Positions 1 through 5,238 of a DNA stretch of 5,259 bases are shown piece by piece. A program made the position numbers and the translations under genes. Position 1 is the first letter of the stretch; each line of letters begins with the position of its first letter. The stretch comes from Peptococcaceae bacterium (GTDB lineage Bacteria > Bacillota > Peptococcia > Peptococcales > Peptococcaceae). Where the stretch lies: NCBI GenBank assembly GCA_017622155.1, contig JAGARS010000212.1, positions 1 to 5,259 on the forward strand, given 5' to 3'. The notes under the pieces were generated by a model. That model saw only the letters and a program-made list of their open reading frames with translations. It was not told the DNA's origin and searched no databases.

Positions 1-12
1 AACATGAGAGAG

Positions 13-59
13 AAAGCTGCTTTGCGATAGTATATGTTGCTATTGTAGAGCGGCTTTTT
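13..59 (+). terminator. Terminator-like hairpin before the ABC operon
   Basis: The outer stem AAAGCTGCT (13-21) pairs with AGCGGCTTT (49-57) with one G-U wobble. After a TT/AG internal loop, a second stem GCGATAG (24-30) pairs with CTATTGT (40-46), closing a 9-base loop. The hairpin ends in a run of five T (55-59) followed by AT-rich sequence. This is the shape of a Rho-independent terminator read on the + strand. It most simply ends transcription from a gene left of the window, insulating the transporter operon. It could instead be an attenuator in a longer leader whose sensing part lies outside the window; the sequence present does not decide between these. Confidence 0.6.
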
Positions 60-73
60 AATATTCTTACTTA

Positions 74-102
74 TTGCGTTGCCAACGGTTGTATATTTTA
101 AT
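74..102 (+). promoter_or_regulatory. Weak sigma-A promoter candidate for the ABC operon
   Basis: TTGCGT (74-79) and TTTAAT (97-102) are separated by 17 bases. The -10 matches consensus at five of six positions, the -35 only at three. It lies downstream of the hairpin at 13-59 and would give a leader of roughly 110 bases before the ATPase gene. It is the best spaced pair in this gap, but the -35 is poor, as would suit a regulated promoter. AT-rich sequence throws up such matches by chance. Confidence 0.25.
78..91. repeat. Overlapping GTTG/CAAC dyads, possible operator
   Basis: The stretch GTTGCCAACGGTTG contains two overlapping dyads, GTTG-C-CAAC (78-86) and CAAC-G-GTTG (83-91). It sits inside the spacer of the promoter candidate at 74-102, a usual place for a repressor site. 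No known regulator motif is recognised, and such short dyads can occur by chance. Confidence 0.25.
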
Positions 103-205
103 GATATGAAAATCTGTTTGCACGCTTTTATCTATTCGGCAATATATTGATAAAGAACAAACAAGATGTGCATGAAAGAAAACAGAAATAGACAAACGCT
201 ACGGT

Positions 206-214
206 AAAGGATGT
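206..214 (+). promoter_or_regulatory. Ribosome binding site that decides the ATPase start
   Basis: AAAGGATGT matches the AAAGGAGGT complement of the 16S rRNA tail at eight of nine positions. Three in-frame starts follow: GTG at 213, ATG at 216 and ATG at 222. The first overlaps the site and the second is too close, while ATG 222 has a normal gap. This favours 222. Confidence 0.5.
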
Positions 215-221
215 GATGTTT

Positions 222-992
222 ATGGAAGAAACTTCGTTGGTGACCCTTTCCCATGTATCAATGCATTTTTTTAATGAGGATGGTGTATTGCCGGTATTAA
301 AGGATATTACCTTTTCACTGGCTCCGGGTGAAATTGCTGCAATGCTGGGGCCATCGGGATGCGGCAAAAGTACAGTGCTGAATATTCTTTCGGGGCTGGT
401 GGAACCCACCGGAGGGCAGGTAGTTTGTACCGGGAATATCGGTTATATGTTTCAGCGGGATCATTTGCTGGATTGGCGCACCATTTATGACAATGTGATG
501 ATTGGTTTGGAAGTGCAGAAGAAAAAACAGGATACGGCCAAATTAGACGAACAAATCGCACGGGTGGAAAATCTGCTTTTGACGTATGGTTTGTGGGAAT
601 TTCGCAATCGATATCCGGCAGAATTGTCCGGCGGTATGCGGCAGCGTGCAGCATTGATTCGCACACTGGCTGTGAATCCCGATATTCTGCTGCTGGATGA
701 ACCGTTTTCTGCTCTGGACTCGCAAACAAGGCTCATGGTGAGTGAAGATATTTACAAAATCATACGCCAGGAAGGAAAAGCTGCCATTCTGGTAACCCAC
801 GATATCAGTGAAGCCATCAGCTTTGCCGATACTATATATATGCTTACCGCGCGTCCGGCTAAAGTGCAAAGCACCTATCGGCTGCAGCTGACTACGGAAG
901 GTGACCGCACACCGTTTAATGCCAGAAAGGCGCCGGAATTTCAGCAGTATTTCACAACATTGTGGGAGGAGATGATGCAGGATGGAGAGTGA
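222..992 (+). CDS. ABC importer ATPase, NitT/TauT/SsuB-ThiZ type
   Basis: This is the cytoplasmic ATP-hydrolysing subunit of an ABC importer, 256 residues and full length for the family. Visible motifs, counted from ATG 222, are Walker A GPSGCGKST (43-51), the Q-loop glutamine in MFQRDHLLDWRT (Q78), ABC signature LSGGMRQR (135-142), Walker B ILLLDEP (155-161), D-loop SALD (163-166) and the H-loop histidine in LVTHDISEA (H193). The LSGGM signature and the LLDWRT stretch after the Q-loop are typical of ATPases for nitrate, taurine, sulfonate and pyrimidine-precursor transporters. All catalytic motifs are intact. The gene ends inside the start of the permease gene, so the two are probably translationally coupled. 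ATG 216 or GTG 213 would add two or three residues. The transported substrate cannot be read from this subunit. Confidence 0.93.
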   Translation: MEETSLVTLSHVSMHFFNEDGVLPVLKDITFSLAPGEIAAMLGPSGCGKSTVLNILSGLVEPTGGQVVCTGNIGYMFQRDHLLDWRTIYDNVMIGLEVQKKKQDTAKLDEQIARVENLLLTYGLWEFRNRYPAELSGGMRQRAALIRTLAVNPDILLLDEPFSALDSQTRLMVSEDIYKIIRQEGKAAILVTHDISEAISFADTIYMLTARPAKVQSTYRLQLTTEGDRTPFNARKAPEFQQYFTTLWEEMMQDGE

Positions 993-1824
993 GACAATTC
1001 TTGATGACCGTACACAAGATCGTGCTGCTTATCGGGCGAGACAGGCAGAGCATCAGGTGTGGCTTTTGAATCAAAAGCGGCAAAAATGGAAAATTCGGTT
1101 TTTGCAGATTGCACTGTTGACAGGCGCGCTGGCTCTTTGGGAATTGGCTGCGCAGCTTGGCTGGATTGATACCTTTTTATTCAGCAGCCCGTCAGCAGTA
1201 GTCAAAATATTCTGGAATTATTTTTCCGGCGGCTCTATCTGGGAACATATTGGGATTACCATGTGGGAGACCTTTGCCGGATTTTGCATTGGCACTGTAT
1301 GCGGTATTGGCATTGCGATTTTGCTGTGGTGGTATCCAATGCTGCCGAAAGTGCTGGATCCGTTTCTGGTGGTGATGAATGCGCTCCCGAAAACTGCGCT
1401 GGCGCCTATTGTGATTGTATGGTTTGGTGCAGGTATGAGCGGCATCATAGCGGTGGCAGTGTCAATTTCTATTGTGGTAACCATTTTATCGGCATATAGT
1501 GATTTTAAAAGTGTGGATGCAGATAAAATTCGTATGCTCAAAAGTTTTGGCGCTACAAAACGGCAAGTGCTGTTTAAGCTGATTCTGCCGGCCAATCGGG
1601 AAAAACTGCTGGGTATTGCCAAAATCAATATGGGGCTTTGCCTGATTGGCGTGATTGTCGGTGAATTTCTGGTTTCCCGCTGTGGCATCGGGTACTTGAT
1701 TGTGTATGGCAGTCAGGTATTCCGGCTGGATTTGGTGATGATGGGGGTTGTGCTATTGGCAATCTGTGCCGGTGTGATGAATGGTGCAATCAACCTGTTA
1801 GAACAGTATATGAAAAAATTTTAG
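982..1824 (+). CDS. ABC importer permease, SsuC/TauC-like (BPD_transp_1)
   Basis: This is the membrane-spanning subunit, 280 residues. A charged cytoplasmic N-terminus (about 1-38) precedes hydrophobic segments near 39-60, 92-118, 126-149, 153-173, 212-233 and 247-270, consistent with six membrane helices. The EAA coupling loop that docks on the ATPase is seen as MLKSFGATKRQVLFKLILP (185-203), with the conserved glycine at 190 and terminal LP. The stretch NALPKTALAPIVIVWFG is characteristic of SsuC/TauC/ThiX permeases. ATG 982 is chosen because GGGAGGAG (964-971) sits 10 bases upstream. It overlaps the ATPase stop by 11 bases. The first 35 residues are unusually hydrophilic (many Arg, Gln, Asp) but still in good frame. 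No damage is seen. Confidence 0.93.
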   Translation: MESETILDDRTQDRAAYRARQAEHQVWLLNQKRQKWKIRFLQIALLTGALALWELAAQLGWIDTFLFSSPSAVVKIFWNYFSGGSIWEHIGITMWETFAGFCIGTVCGIGIAILLWWYPMLPKVLDPFLVVMNALPKTALAPIVIVWFGAGMSGIIAVAVSISIVVTILSAYSDFKSVDADKIRMLKSFGATKRQVLFKLILPANREKLLGIAKINMGLCLIGVIVGEFLVSRCGIGYLIVYGSQVFRLDLVMMGVVLLAICAGVMNGAINLLEQYMKKF

Positions 1825-1835
1825 GAGGGATTTGT

Positions 1836-2915
1836 GTGAATTTGTTTCGTTCTCATGCAAGAAAGGTGATGGCCGGTATGCTGTGCAGTGCAGTATTGCT
1901 GACGGGTACAGCGTGTGGCAATCAGGTACAGGAGAATATCAATGATGAGCAGCAGGTGCAGGAACTGCAGAAAATTACCGTAGGGGAAGTGGCGCACAGC
2001 ATTTTTTATGCGCCAAGCTATGCGGCTATGAGTCTGGGGTATTTTGAAGAAGAAGGTTTGGAAGTAGATTTGATCAATTTGCAGGGTGCGGATAAGGTAA
2101 TGACAGCTATGATTTCCGATGAAATTCAGATTGGGCTGGCGGGGCCGGAAGCCAATGTATATACATCACTGCAGAATTTGGAAGACCGGGTGGTCATCTT
2201 TGCTCAGCTGACTCAGCGTGATGGCAGTTTTCTGGTAGGCAGAGAACCCATTGAAAATTTCTCTCTGGAAATGCTGGGCGAACTGGAACGCGCAGAAATT
2301 ATTGGCGGCAGAGCCGGTGGTGCACCGGAAATGACATTGGAATATGTGCTCAAGACCAATGGCCTGGATATTGGTGTAGACGATGAGAGCAAACCTGTCA
2401 ATGTACGTACAGACATTCAATTTGCGGCTATGGGCGGAAGCTTCTTAAGTGGCGAAGGGGACTTCGTTACATTATTTGAGCCGACAGCTACCCAGTTTGA
2501 AAAAGAAGGCAAAGGATATATTCTTACAGCCATTGGTGCGCACTGCGGCAATATTCCATTTACAGCATATTCGGCAGCGCAGTCTTATATAGACGCCAAT
2601 CCGGACGTGATTCAGCGATTTACCAACGCTGTATACAAAGGTCAGCAGTATGTGGCAACGCACAGTGCAGAAGAAATCGCGCCATTGGTACAGCCGTATT
2701 TTGAGGACATTTCTTTGGAAGATATGGTTACTGTCGTGCAGCGGTACAAAGATATCGAAGCATGGGATACCACCCCGGTATTAGAGCCGGAAGCACTGGA
2801 AAAGCTTATGGATGTGATGACATTAGCCGGTCAGCTGGAAGAACGGGCAGCATATAGCGATATTGTGACCACAGAATTTGCCGAAAAAGCAATTGAGACA
2901 GTAAAGTTTGAGTAA
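1836..2915 (+). CDS. ABC importer substrate-binding lipoprotein, NMT1/THI5-like
   Basis: This is the extracytoplasmic binding protein of the same importer, 359 residues. Its N-terminus is a lipoprotein signal: basic HARK, a hydrophobic core, then LLTGTAC with Cys27 as the likely lipidated residue. The -3 position is Gly rather than Leu, a slightly weak lipobox. A polar linker follows (28-45), then a periplasmic-binding fold: KITVGEVAHSIFYAP (46-60), LGYFEEEGLEV (67-77), IGLAGPEANVY (99-109), IIGGRAGGAPEM (155-166), FVTLFEPTA (210-218) and NIPFTAY (239-245). These glycine-rich and aromatic stretches are the usual ligand-facing places in this superfamily (nitrate, taurine, sulfonate, hydroxymethylpyrimidine). 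The start is GTG, fixed by AGGAGGGA (1823-1830), which overlaps the permease TAG. The ligand is unassigned; the THI5-type cysteine cluster CCCFC is absent, so thiamine-precursor transport is not supported directly. Confidence 0.9.
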   Translation: MNLFRSHARKVMAGMLCSAVLLTGTACGNQVQENINDEQQVQELQKITVGEVAHSIFYAPSYAAMSLGYFEEEGLEVDLINLQGADKVMTAMISDEIQIGLAGPEANVYTSLQNLEDRVVIFAQLTQRDGSFLVGREPIENFSLEMLGELERAEIIGGRAGGAPEMTLEYVLKTNGLDIGVDDESKPVNVRTDIQFAAMGGSFLSGEGDFVTLFEPTATQFEKEGKGYILTAIGAHCGNIPFTAYSAAQSYIDANPDVIQRFTNAVYKGQQYVATHSAEEIAPLVQPYFEDISLEDMVTVVQRYKDIEAWDTTPVLEPEALEKLMDVMTLAGQLEERAAYSDIVTTEFAEKAIETVKFE

Positions 2916-2967
2916 AAAAGCAGATATATAAAACAGGCAGAACGGGAAGAAGTATTAAAAAATATGA

Positions 2968-3007
2968 AAAAGCTAGAATTCACCAAATATCTTGAGTTCT
3001 AGCTTTT
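2968..3007. terminator. Bidirectional terminator between convergent operons
   Basis: A 15-bp stem (2968-2982 with 2993-3007) has arms beginning AAAAGCTAGAA and ending TTCTAGCTTTT, with a 10-base loop. One pair is a G-U wobble in the + RNA and a C-A mismatch in the - RNA. In the - direction the stem is followed by TTTTTCATATTTTTT, a good tail. In the + direction the tail is only the TTTT of the stem. It lies about 50 bases after the binding-protein stop and about 85 bases after the ANTAR stop, so it probably serves both operons. Confidence 0.8.
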
Positions 3008-3090
3008 AAAAAAATATAAAAAAGCGGTTGACAAAATCATATATTTAAACGATGCTCCTCTTAAAAAAGAAGGTAATGCACGGTAAACTT

Positions 3091-3675
3091 TTAAGAATAT
3101 GTTTTTATGATTTCCTCAGCAACAGTGCGTTTAGTAATGCAACGATCCATTGCTTGCTTTTCAATATAACGATGCGCATCCGGTTCAGTCATTTTTATTT
3201 CACTGACTAAAAGCCATTTTGCGCGATTGACAATTCGAATTTCTTCCATTTTATCTTCAATAGAGAGCGTCTTTTTTTCTATTTTGCGTAATTGTTCTCT
3301 CGCACTTGCCATCCAATCAAGAGCAGTTAAAAATGTTGTTTTTACAATTGGTTTTGATAGTGTAAATACACCATGTTCGGTTACTTTGTCATAGATTTCG
3401 GCGTGTAATTCAGCTCTGACAAGAAGTAAGACCACAGCTCCTCTAAAATTACATGTGTCAATAGCAAATCTGATACCCATATCATCGGGAAGCGGCGAAT
3501 TGATGATTACAAAATCAAAGGCGCGTTCTGAAATAGCCCGTTTAGCTGCACTAATACTATTCACAATACAAATTGGAGTATATTTTGATTCAGGGAGCAG
3601 GGTACCAAGAGAACTATTGAAGTTTTCTGCGGCTGATACGATTAAAACGCTGTAAACACGTTCTTTAAGACTCAT
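3091..3675 (-). CDS. ANTAR-domain antiterminator with degenerate receiver domain
   Basis: This is a cytoplasmic RNA-binding regulator, 194 residues. Residues 7-122 look like a response-regulator receiver (VYSVLIVS; FDFVIINSPLPDDMG; VVLLLVRAE; TLSKPI), but Asn59 stands where the phosphorylated Asp should be, and the acidic pair after strand 1 is replaced by Ser-Ala. Lys108-Pro109 is kept. A helical linker (about 123-142) leads to the ANTAR domain (about 143-194) with NRAKWLL, MTEPDAHRYIEKQAM and the KRTVAEEI ending that match the family well. ANTAR proteins such as NasR, AmiR and EutV bind paired hexaloop RNA hairpins and block terminators. The start is placed at 3675 because GAGGAGGG (3682-3689) lies six bases upstream; a start at 3720 would be inside glnA without such a site. 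The gene follows glnA by 32 bases in one operon. Its targets are inferred to include the glnA leader. The input signal is unknown, and phosphorylation is unlikely. Confidence 0.9.
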   Translation of the reverse strand: MSLKERVYSVLIVSAAENFNSSLGTLLPESKYTPICIVNSISAAKRAISERAFDFVIINSPLPDDMGIRFAIDTCNFRGAVVLLLVRAELHAEIYDKVTEHGVFTLSKPIVKTTFLTALDWMASAREQLRKIEKKTLSIEDKMEEIRIVNRAKWLLVSEIKMTEPDAHRYIEKQAMDRCITKRTVAEEIIKTYS

Positions 3676-3681
3676 TTTATA

Positions 3682-3689
3682 CCCTCCTC
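3682..3689 (-). promoter_or_regulatory. Strong ribosome binding site fixing the ANTAR start
   Basis: GAGGAGGG on the - strand lies six bases before ATG 3675, inside the 32-base gap after the glnA stop. It rules out the longer frame open from 3720, which would overlap glnA and has no such site. Confidence 0.85.
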
Positions 3690-3707
3690 GTAGTAATAAT
3701 ATTCGTT

Positions 3708-4919
3708 TTATTTTGCACAATATATATCTAAAATTGCAGCAGGCACATAATTTTTTATAAAATTACTTTTCGAAGCAATTTTGCAAGCAGAACTTAAATT
3801 TTCCGGAAGTGTTTTAAAATTTGCGAGAATTTCAGTCTCTGCTTTATATAAATTGATATTCGATGCTTCAGGTAGATTTAATTTGTTTTGTAAGCCGTAA
3901 AGTCCTGCGTAAATCAGTAGTGTAAATGCAAGATACGGATTTGCAGTAGGATCAGGAGAACGCAGTTCCGCACGTCGATATTCACCGACAGATGCTGGTA
4001 TACGAACAAGTTGAGATCTGTTTTCGTTAGACCATGCAATATATTTTGGCGCTTTATTCTGCCCAAATCTTTTATACGAATTTTCTGTTGGATTGAGAAA
4101 TACTGTCATGTCTTCAATTTTGTCGAGAATACCTGCAATCATATAATATAGATTTTCCGTAGGTTCAAATGGTTTCACAGACATGTTTATATGAAATCCG
4201 TTGCCTGGCTTGTTTTCAAGAGGTTTGGCTGAAAAATCAGCAAACAGTCCGTTACTTCTGGCAACAGTCTTGACAATCATTTGAAATGTCATTGCATTAT
4301 CGGCAGCAGTAAGTGCATCGGAATAGCGAAAATCAATTTCATTTTGACCCGGTCCTTCTTCATGATGCGAACTTTCTGGACGAATTCCCATTTGTTCGAG
4401 AGTAAGACAAATTTCACGACGAATATTTTCACCTCGGTCTTCCGGCGAGATATCCATATAGCCGGCTTCGTCATGGGGGGTTTTAGTCGGCTTATTTTTT
4501 TCATCCATTCCGAATAGATAAAATTCTTGCTCTGCTCCGAAATAGAATGTATATCCAGCCTGCTGTGCATCAGCCATAGCCTTTTTTAACAAACTTCTCG
4601 TGTCACATTCAAAAAGACTTCCATCGGGGTAAGTAATAAAAGCGAACATGCGAACAACTTTGCCATGTTCAGGTCTCCATGGAAGTAACATTAATGTGTC
4701 TGGGTCCGGATGCAATAAAAGATCGCACTTTGTTTCGTCTCCAAATCCAGCAATTGCAGATGCATCGAAAGCAATTCCATATTCAAAAGCACGTGGCAAT
4801 TCTTCCGGCATAATGGAAATATTTTTTTGTTTTCCAAAAACATCACAGAAAGCTAAATGAATAAATTTAACATCTTCTTCTCGAACATATTGCAATACTT
4901 CTTCTTTTGAATATTTCAT
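3708..4919 (-). CDS. glnA: Glutamine synthetase, short type I relative
   Basis: The family joins glutamate and ammonia to glutamine using ATP. The protein has 403 residues, about 40 fewer than B. subtilis GlnA (444). The beta-grasp N-domain covers about 15-95 and the catalytic domain about 105-400. Metal ligands are present: E130 and E132 in GAEQEF, E187 and E194 in HHEEGPGQNE, H243 in GNGFH, E318 in RRAELRS. The ATP signature KPLENKPGNGFHINMS (232-247) and NPTENSYKR (276-284) are clear. Oddities against E. coli numbering are: flap Glu327 is Lys289 (GQNKAP instead of GYEAP), Ser53 is Ala55 (FDASAI), and Asp61 stands where B. subtilis has feedback Arg62. A short deletion follows the ATP signature, and the C-terminal tail is missing. 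The frame is undamaged. The start at 4919 has AGAGG seven bases upstream; the longer frame open to 4979 lacks a site. It is probably a real enzyme or a GS-like sensor; activity is not certain. Confidence 0.9.
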   Translation of the reverse strand: MKYSKEEVLQYVREEDVKFIHLAFCDVFGKQKNISIMPEELPRAFEYGIAFDASAIAGFGDETKCDLLLHPDPDTLMLLPWRPEHGKVVRMFAFITYPDGSLFECDTRSLLKKAMADAQQAGYTFYFGAEQEFYLFGMDEKNKPTKTPHDEAGYMDISPEDRGENIRREICLTLEQMGIRPESSHHEEGPGQNEIDFRYSDALTAADNAMTFQMIVKTVARSNGLFADFSAKPLENKPGNGFHINMSVKPFEPTENLYYMIAGILDKIEDMTVFLNPTENSYKRFGQNKAPKYIAWSNENRSQLVRIPASVGEYRRAELRSPDPTANPYLAFTLLIYAGLYGLQNKLNLPEASNINLYKAETEILANFKTLPENLSSACKIASKSNFIKNYVPAAILDIYCAK

Positions 4920-4926
4920 AGCGTTA

Positions 4927-4931
4927 CCTCT
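4927..4931 (-). promoter_or_regulatory. Ribosome binding site of glnA
   Basis: AGAGG (inside AAAGAGGTAA on the - strand) lies seven bases before ATG 4919. It supports the 403-residue form whose N-terminus MKYSKEEVLQYV aligns with other glutamine synthetases. It rejects the 20-residue upstream extension, which has no family counterpart. Confidence 0.75.
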
Positions 4932-5057
4932 TTCTTTTATGGTAAAATAATGGGAATAACGAAAGTATAGTATTACCAAGATGGGAAAGGAAATAAAAGA
5001 TTAACTGCTTTGAATTCATTTTTATTGTGCTTAAATACAATTTTGTTATGATTTTTG

Positions 5058-5118
5058 AAGAAAAATTAAAGACGTTTATTTCAGTACAGAAATATACCGT
5101 GCTGAAATGAACGTCTTT
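5058..5118 (-). terminator. Terminator-like hairpin in the glnA leader (attenuator)
   Basis: Read on the - strand, arm 5118-5099 (AAAGACGTT, ATTTCAG, AC) pairs with arm 5087-5068 (GT, CTGAAAT, AACGTCTTT). The 20-position stem has two C-A mismatches and an 11-base loop. It is followed by TTTAATTTTTCTT (down to about 5058), a U-rich tail. It lies about 150 bases before glnA and starts only about seven bases after the predicted transcription start, so it must act in the leader. In the + RNA the same hairpin has G-U wobbles in place of the mismatches but no U tail, so the - direction is favoured for termination. Its 5' arm is shared with the hexaloop hairpin at 5107-5124, so the two cannot form together. 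Confidence 0.65.
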
Positions 5119-5124
5119 GCTCAT
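5107..5124 (-). promoter_or_regulatory. Candidate ANTAR-binding hexaloop hairpin (antiterminator)
   Basis: On the - strand, ATGAGC (5124-5119), loop AAAGAC (5118-5113) and GTTCAT (5112-5107) form a six-bp stem with one G-U wobble and a six-base loop. The loop has A at position 1 and G at position 4, the pattern described for RNA targets of ANTAR proteins. GA/TC pairing beyond one mismatch could lengthen the stem. Twelve of its bases are the 5' arm of the terminator hairpin, so forming it destroys the terminator. An ANTAR gene is the second gene of the operon. Only one such hairpin is convincing, whereas known targets carry two. Confidence 0.5.
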
Positions 5125-5131
5125 GTCAGTA

Positions 5132-5160
5132 ATTATATTATTGAGACTATATTTTGTCAA
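5132..5160 (-). promoter_or_regulatory. Consensus sigma-A promoter of the glnA-ANTAR operon
   Basis: On the - strand TTGACA (5160-5155) and TATAAT (5137-5132) are exact consensus hexamers separated by 17 bases, the ideal spacing. Transcription should start near 5125, so the leader is about 205 bases long and opens directly into the hairpins at 5068-5124. Such a strong promoter followed at once by a terminator-like hairpin suggests control after initiation rather than at it. Confidence 0.8.
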
Positions 5161-5201
5161 GGTTTTGGGAAAAAATGATTTGTTTAAGCAAAAAGATATG
5201 C

Positions 5202-5215
5202 ACTGTCTTTTCAGT
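5202..5215 (-). repeat. Small inverted repeat with hexaloop, upstream of the glnA promoter
   Basis: On the - strand ACTG, loop AAAAGA, CAGT forms a perfect four-bp stem. The loop resembles the ANTAR type but has G at position 5 instead of 4. It lies upstream of the -35 box, so RNA from the main promoter would not contain it. It may be an operator, a chance dyad, or the first hairpin of a longer transcript. Confidence 0.3.
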
Positions 5216-5219
5216 TCAA

Positions 5220-5238
5220 CTTGAAGGATTTCCTTAAG
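5220..5238. repeat. Short imperfect inverted repeat, upstream of the glnA promoter
   Basis: CTT-G-AAGG-ATTT-CCTT-AAG on the + strand is a seven-bp dyad with one unpaired G and a four-base centre. It is 60 bases upstream of the -35 box. It has no T tail, so it is not a clear terminator; it could be a regulator site or chance. The rest of 5161-5259 shows no gene or recognised motif. Confidence 0.2.

Noticed and set aside
140..149. Palindrome CAATATATTG before the ABC operon
   Set aside because: A 10-bp AT-rich palindrome is expected by chance in this sequence, and it is not placed over a convincing promoter.
1..212. TPP riboswitch upstream of the ThiXYZ-like transporter
   Set aside because: Neither the CTGAGA element nor the other conserved TPP core segments are present in the available upstream sequence.
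1218..1688. Open frame of 156 codons on the - strand inside the permease gene
   Set aside because: It is antisense to a clear permease, and its product shows no domain and looks like a mirror of hydrophobic codons.
3078..3200. Short + strand frame from the ATG at 3076 following GAAGG
   Set aside because: It runs antisense across the ANTAR 3' end, its ribosome site is too close to the ATG, and the product of about 41 residues shows nothing recognisable.
3455..3655. Open frame of 66 codons on the + strand inside the ANTAR gene
   Set aside because: It is a shadow of the ANTAR reading frame, with no ribosome site and no recognisable product.
4964..4969. TATACT as a second -10 box close to glnA
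   Set aside because: No acceptable -35 hexamer lies 16-18 bases upstream; the consensus promoter at 5132-5160 is far better.
4920..4979. N-terminal extension of glnA to 4979
   Set aside because: The 20 extra residues have no counterpart in glutamine synthetases and no ribosome site, while AGAGG sits correctly before ATG 4919.
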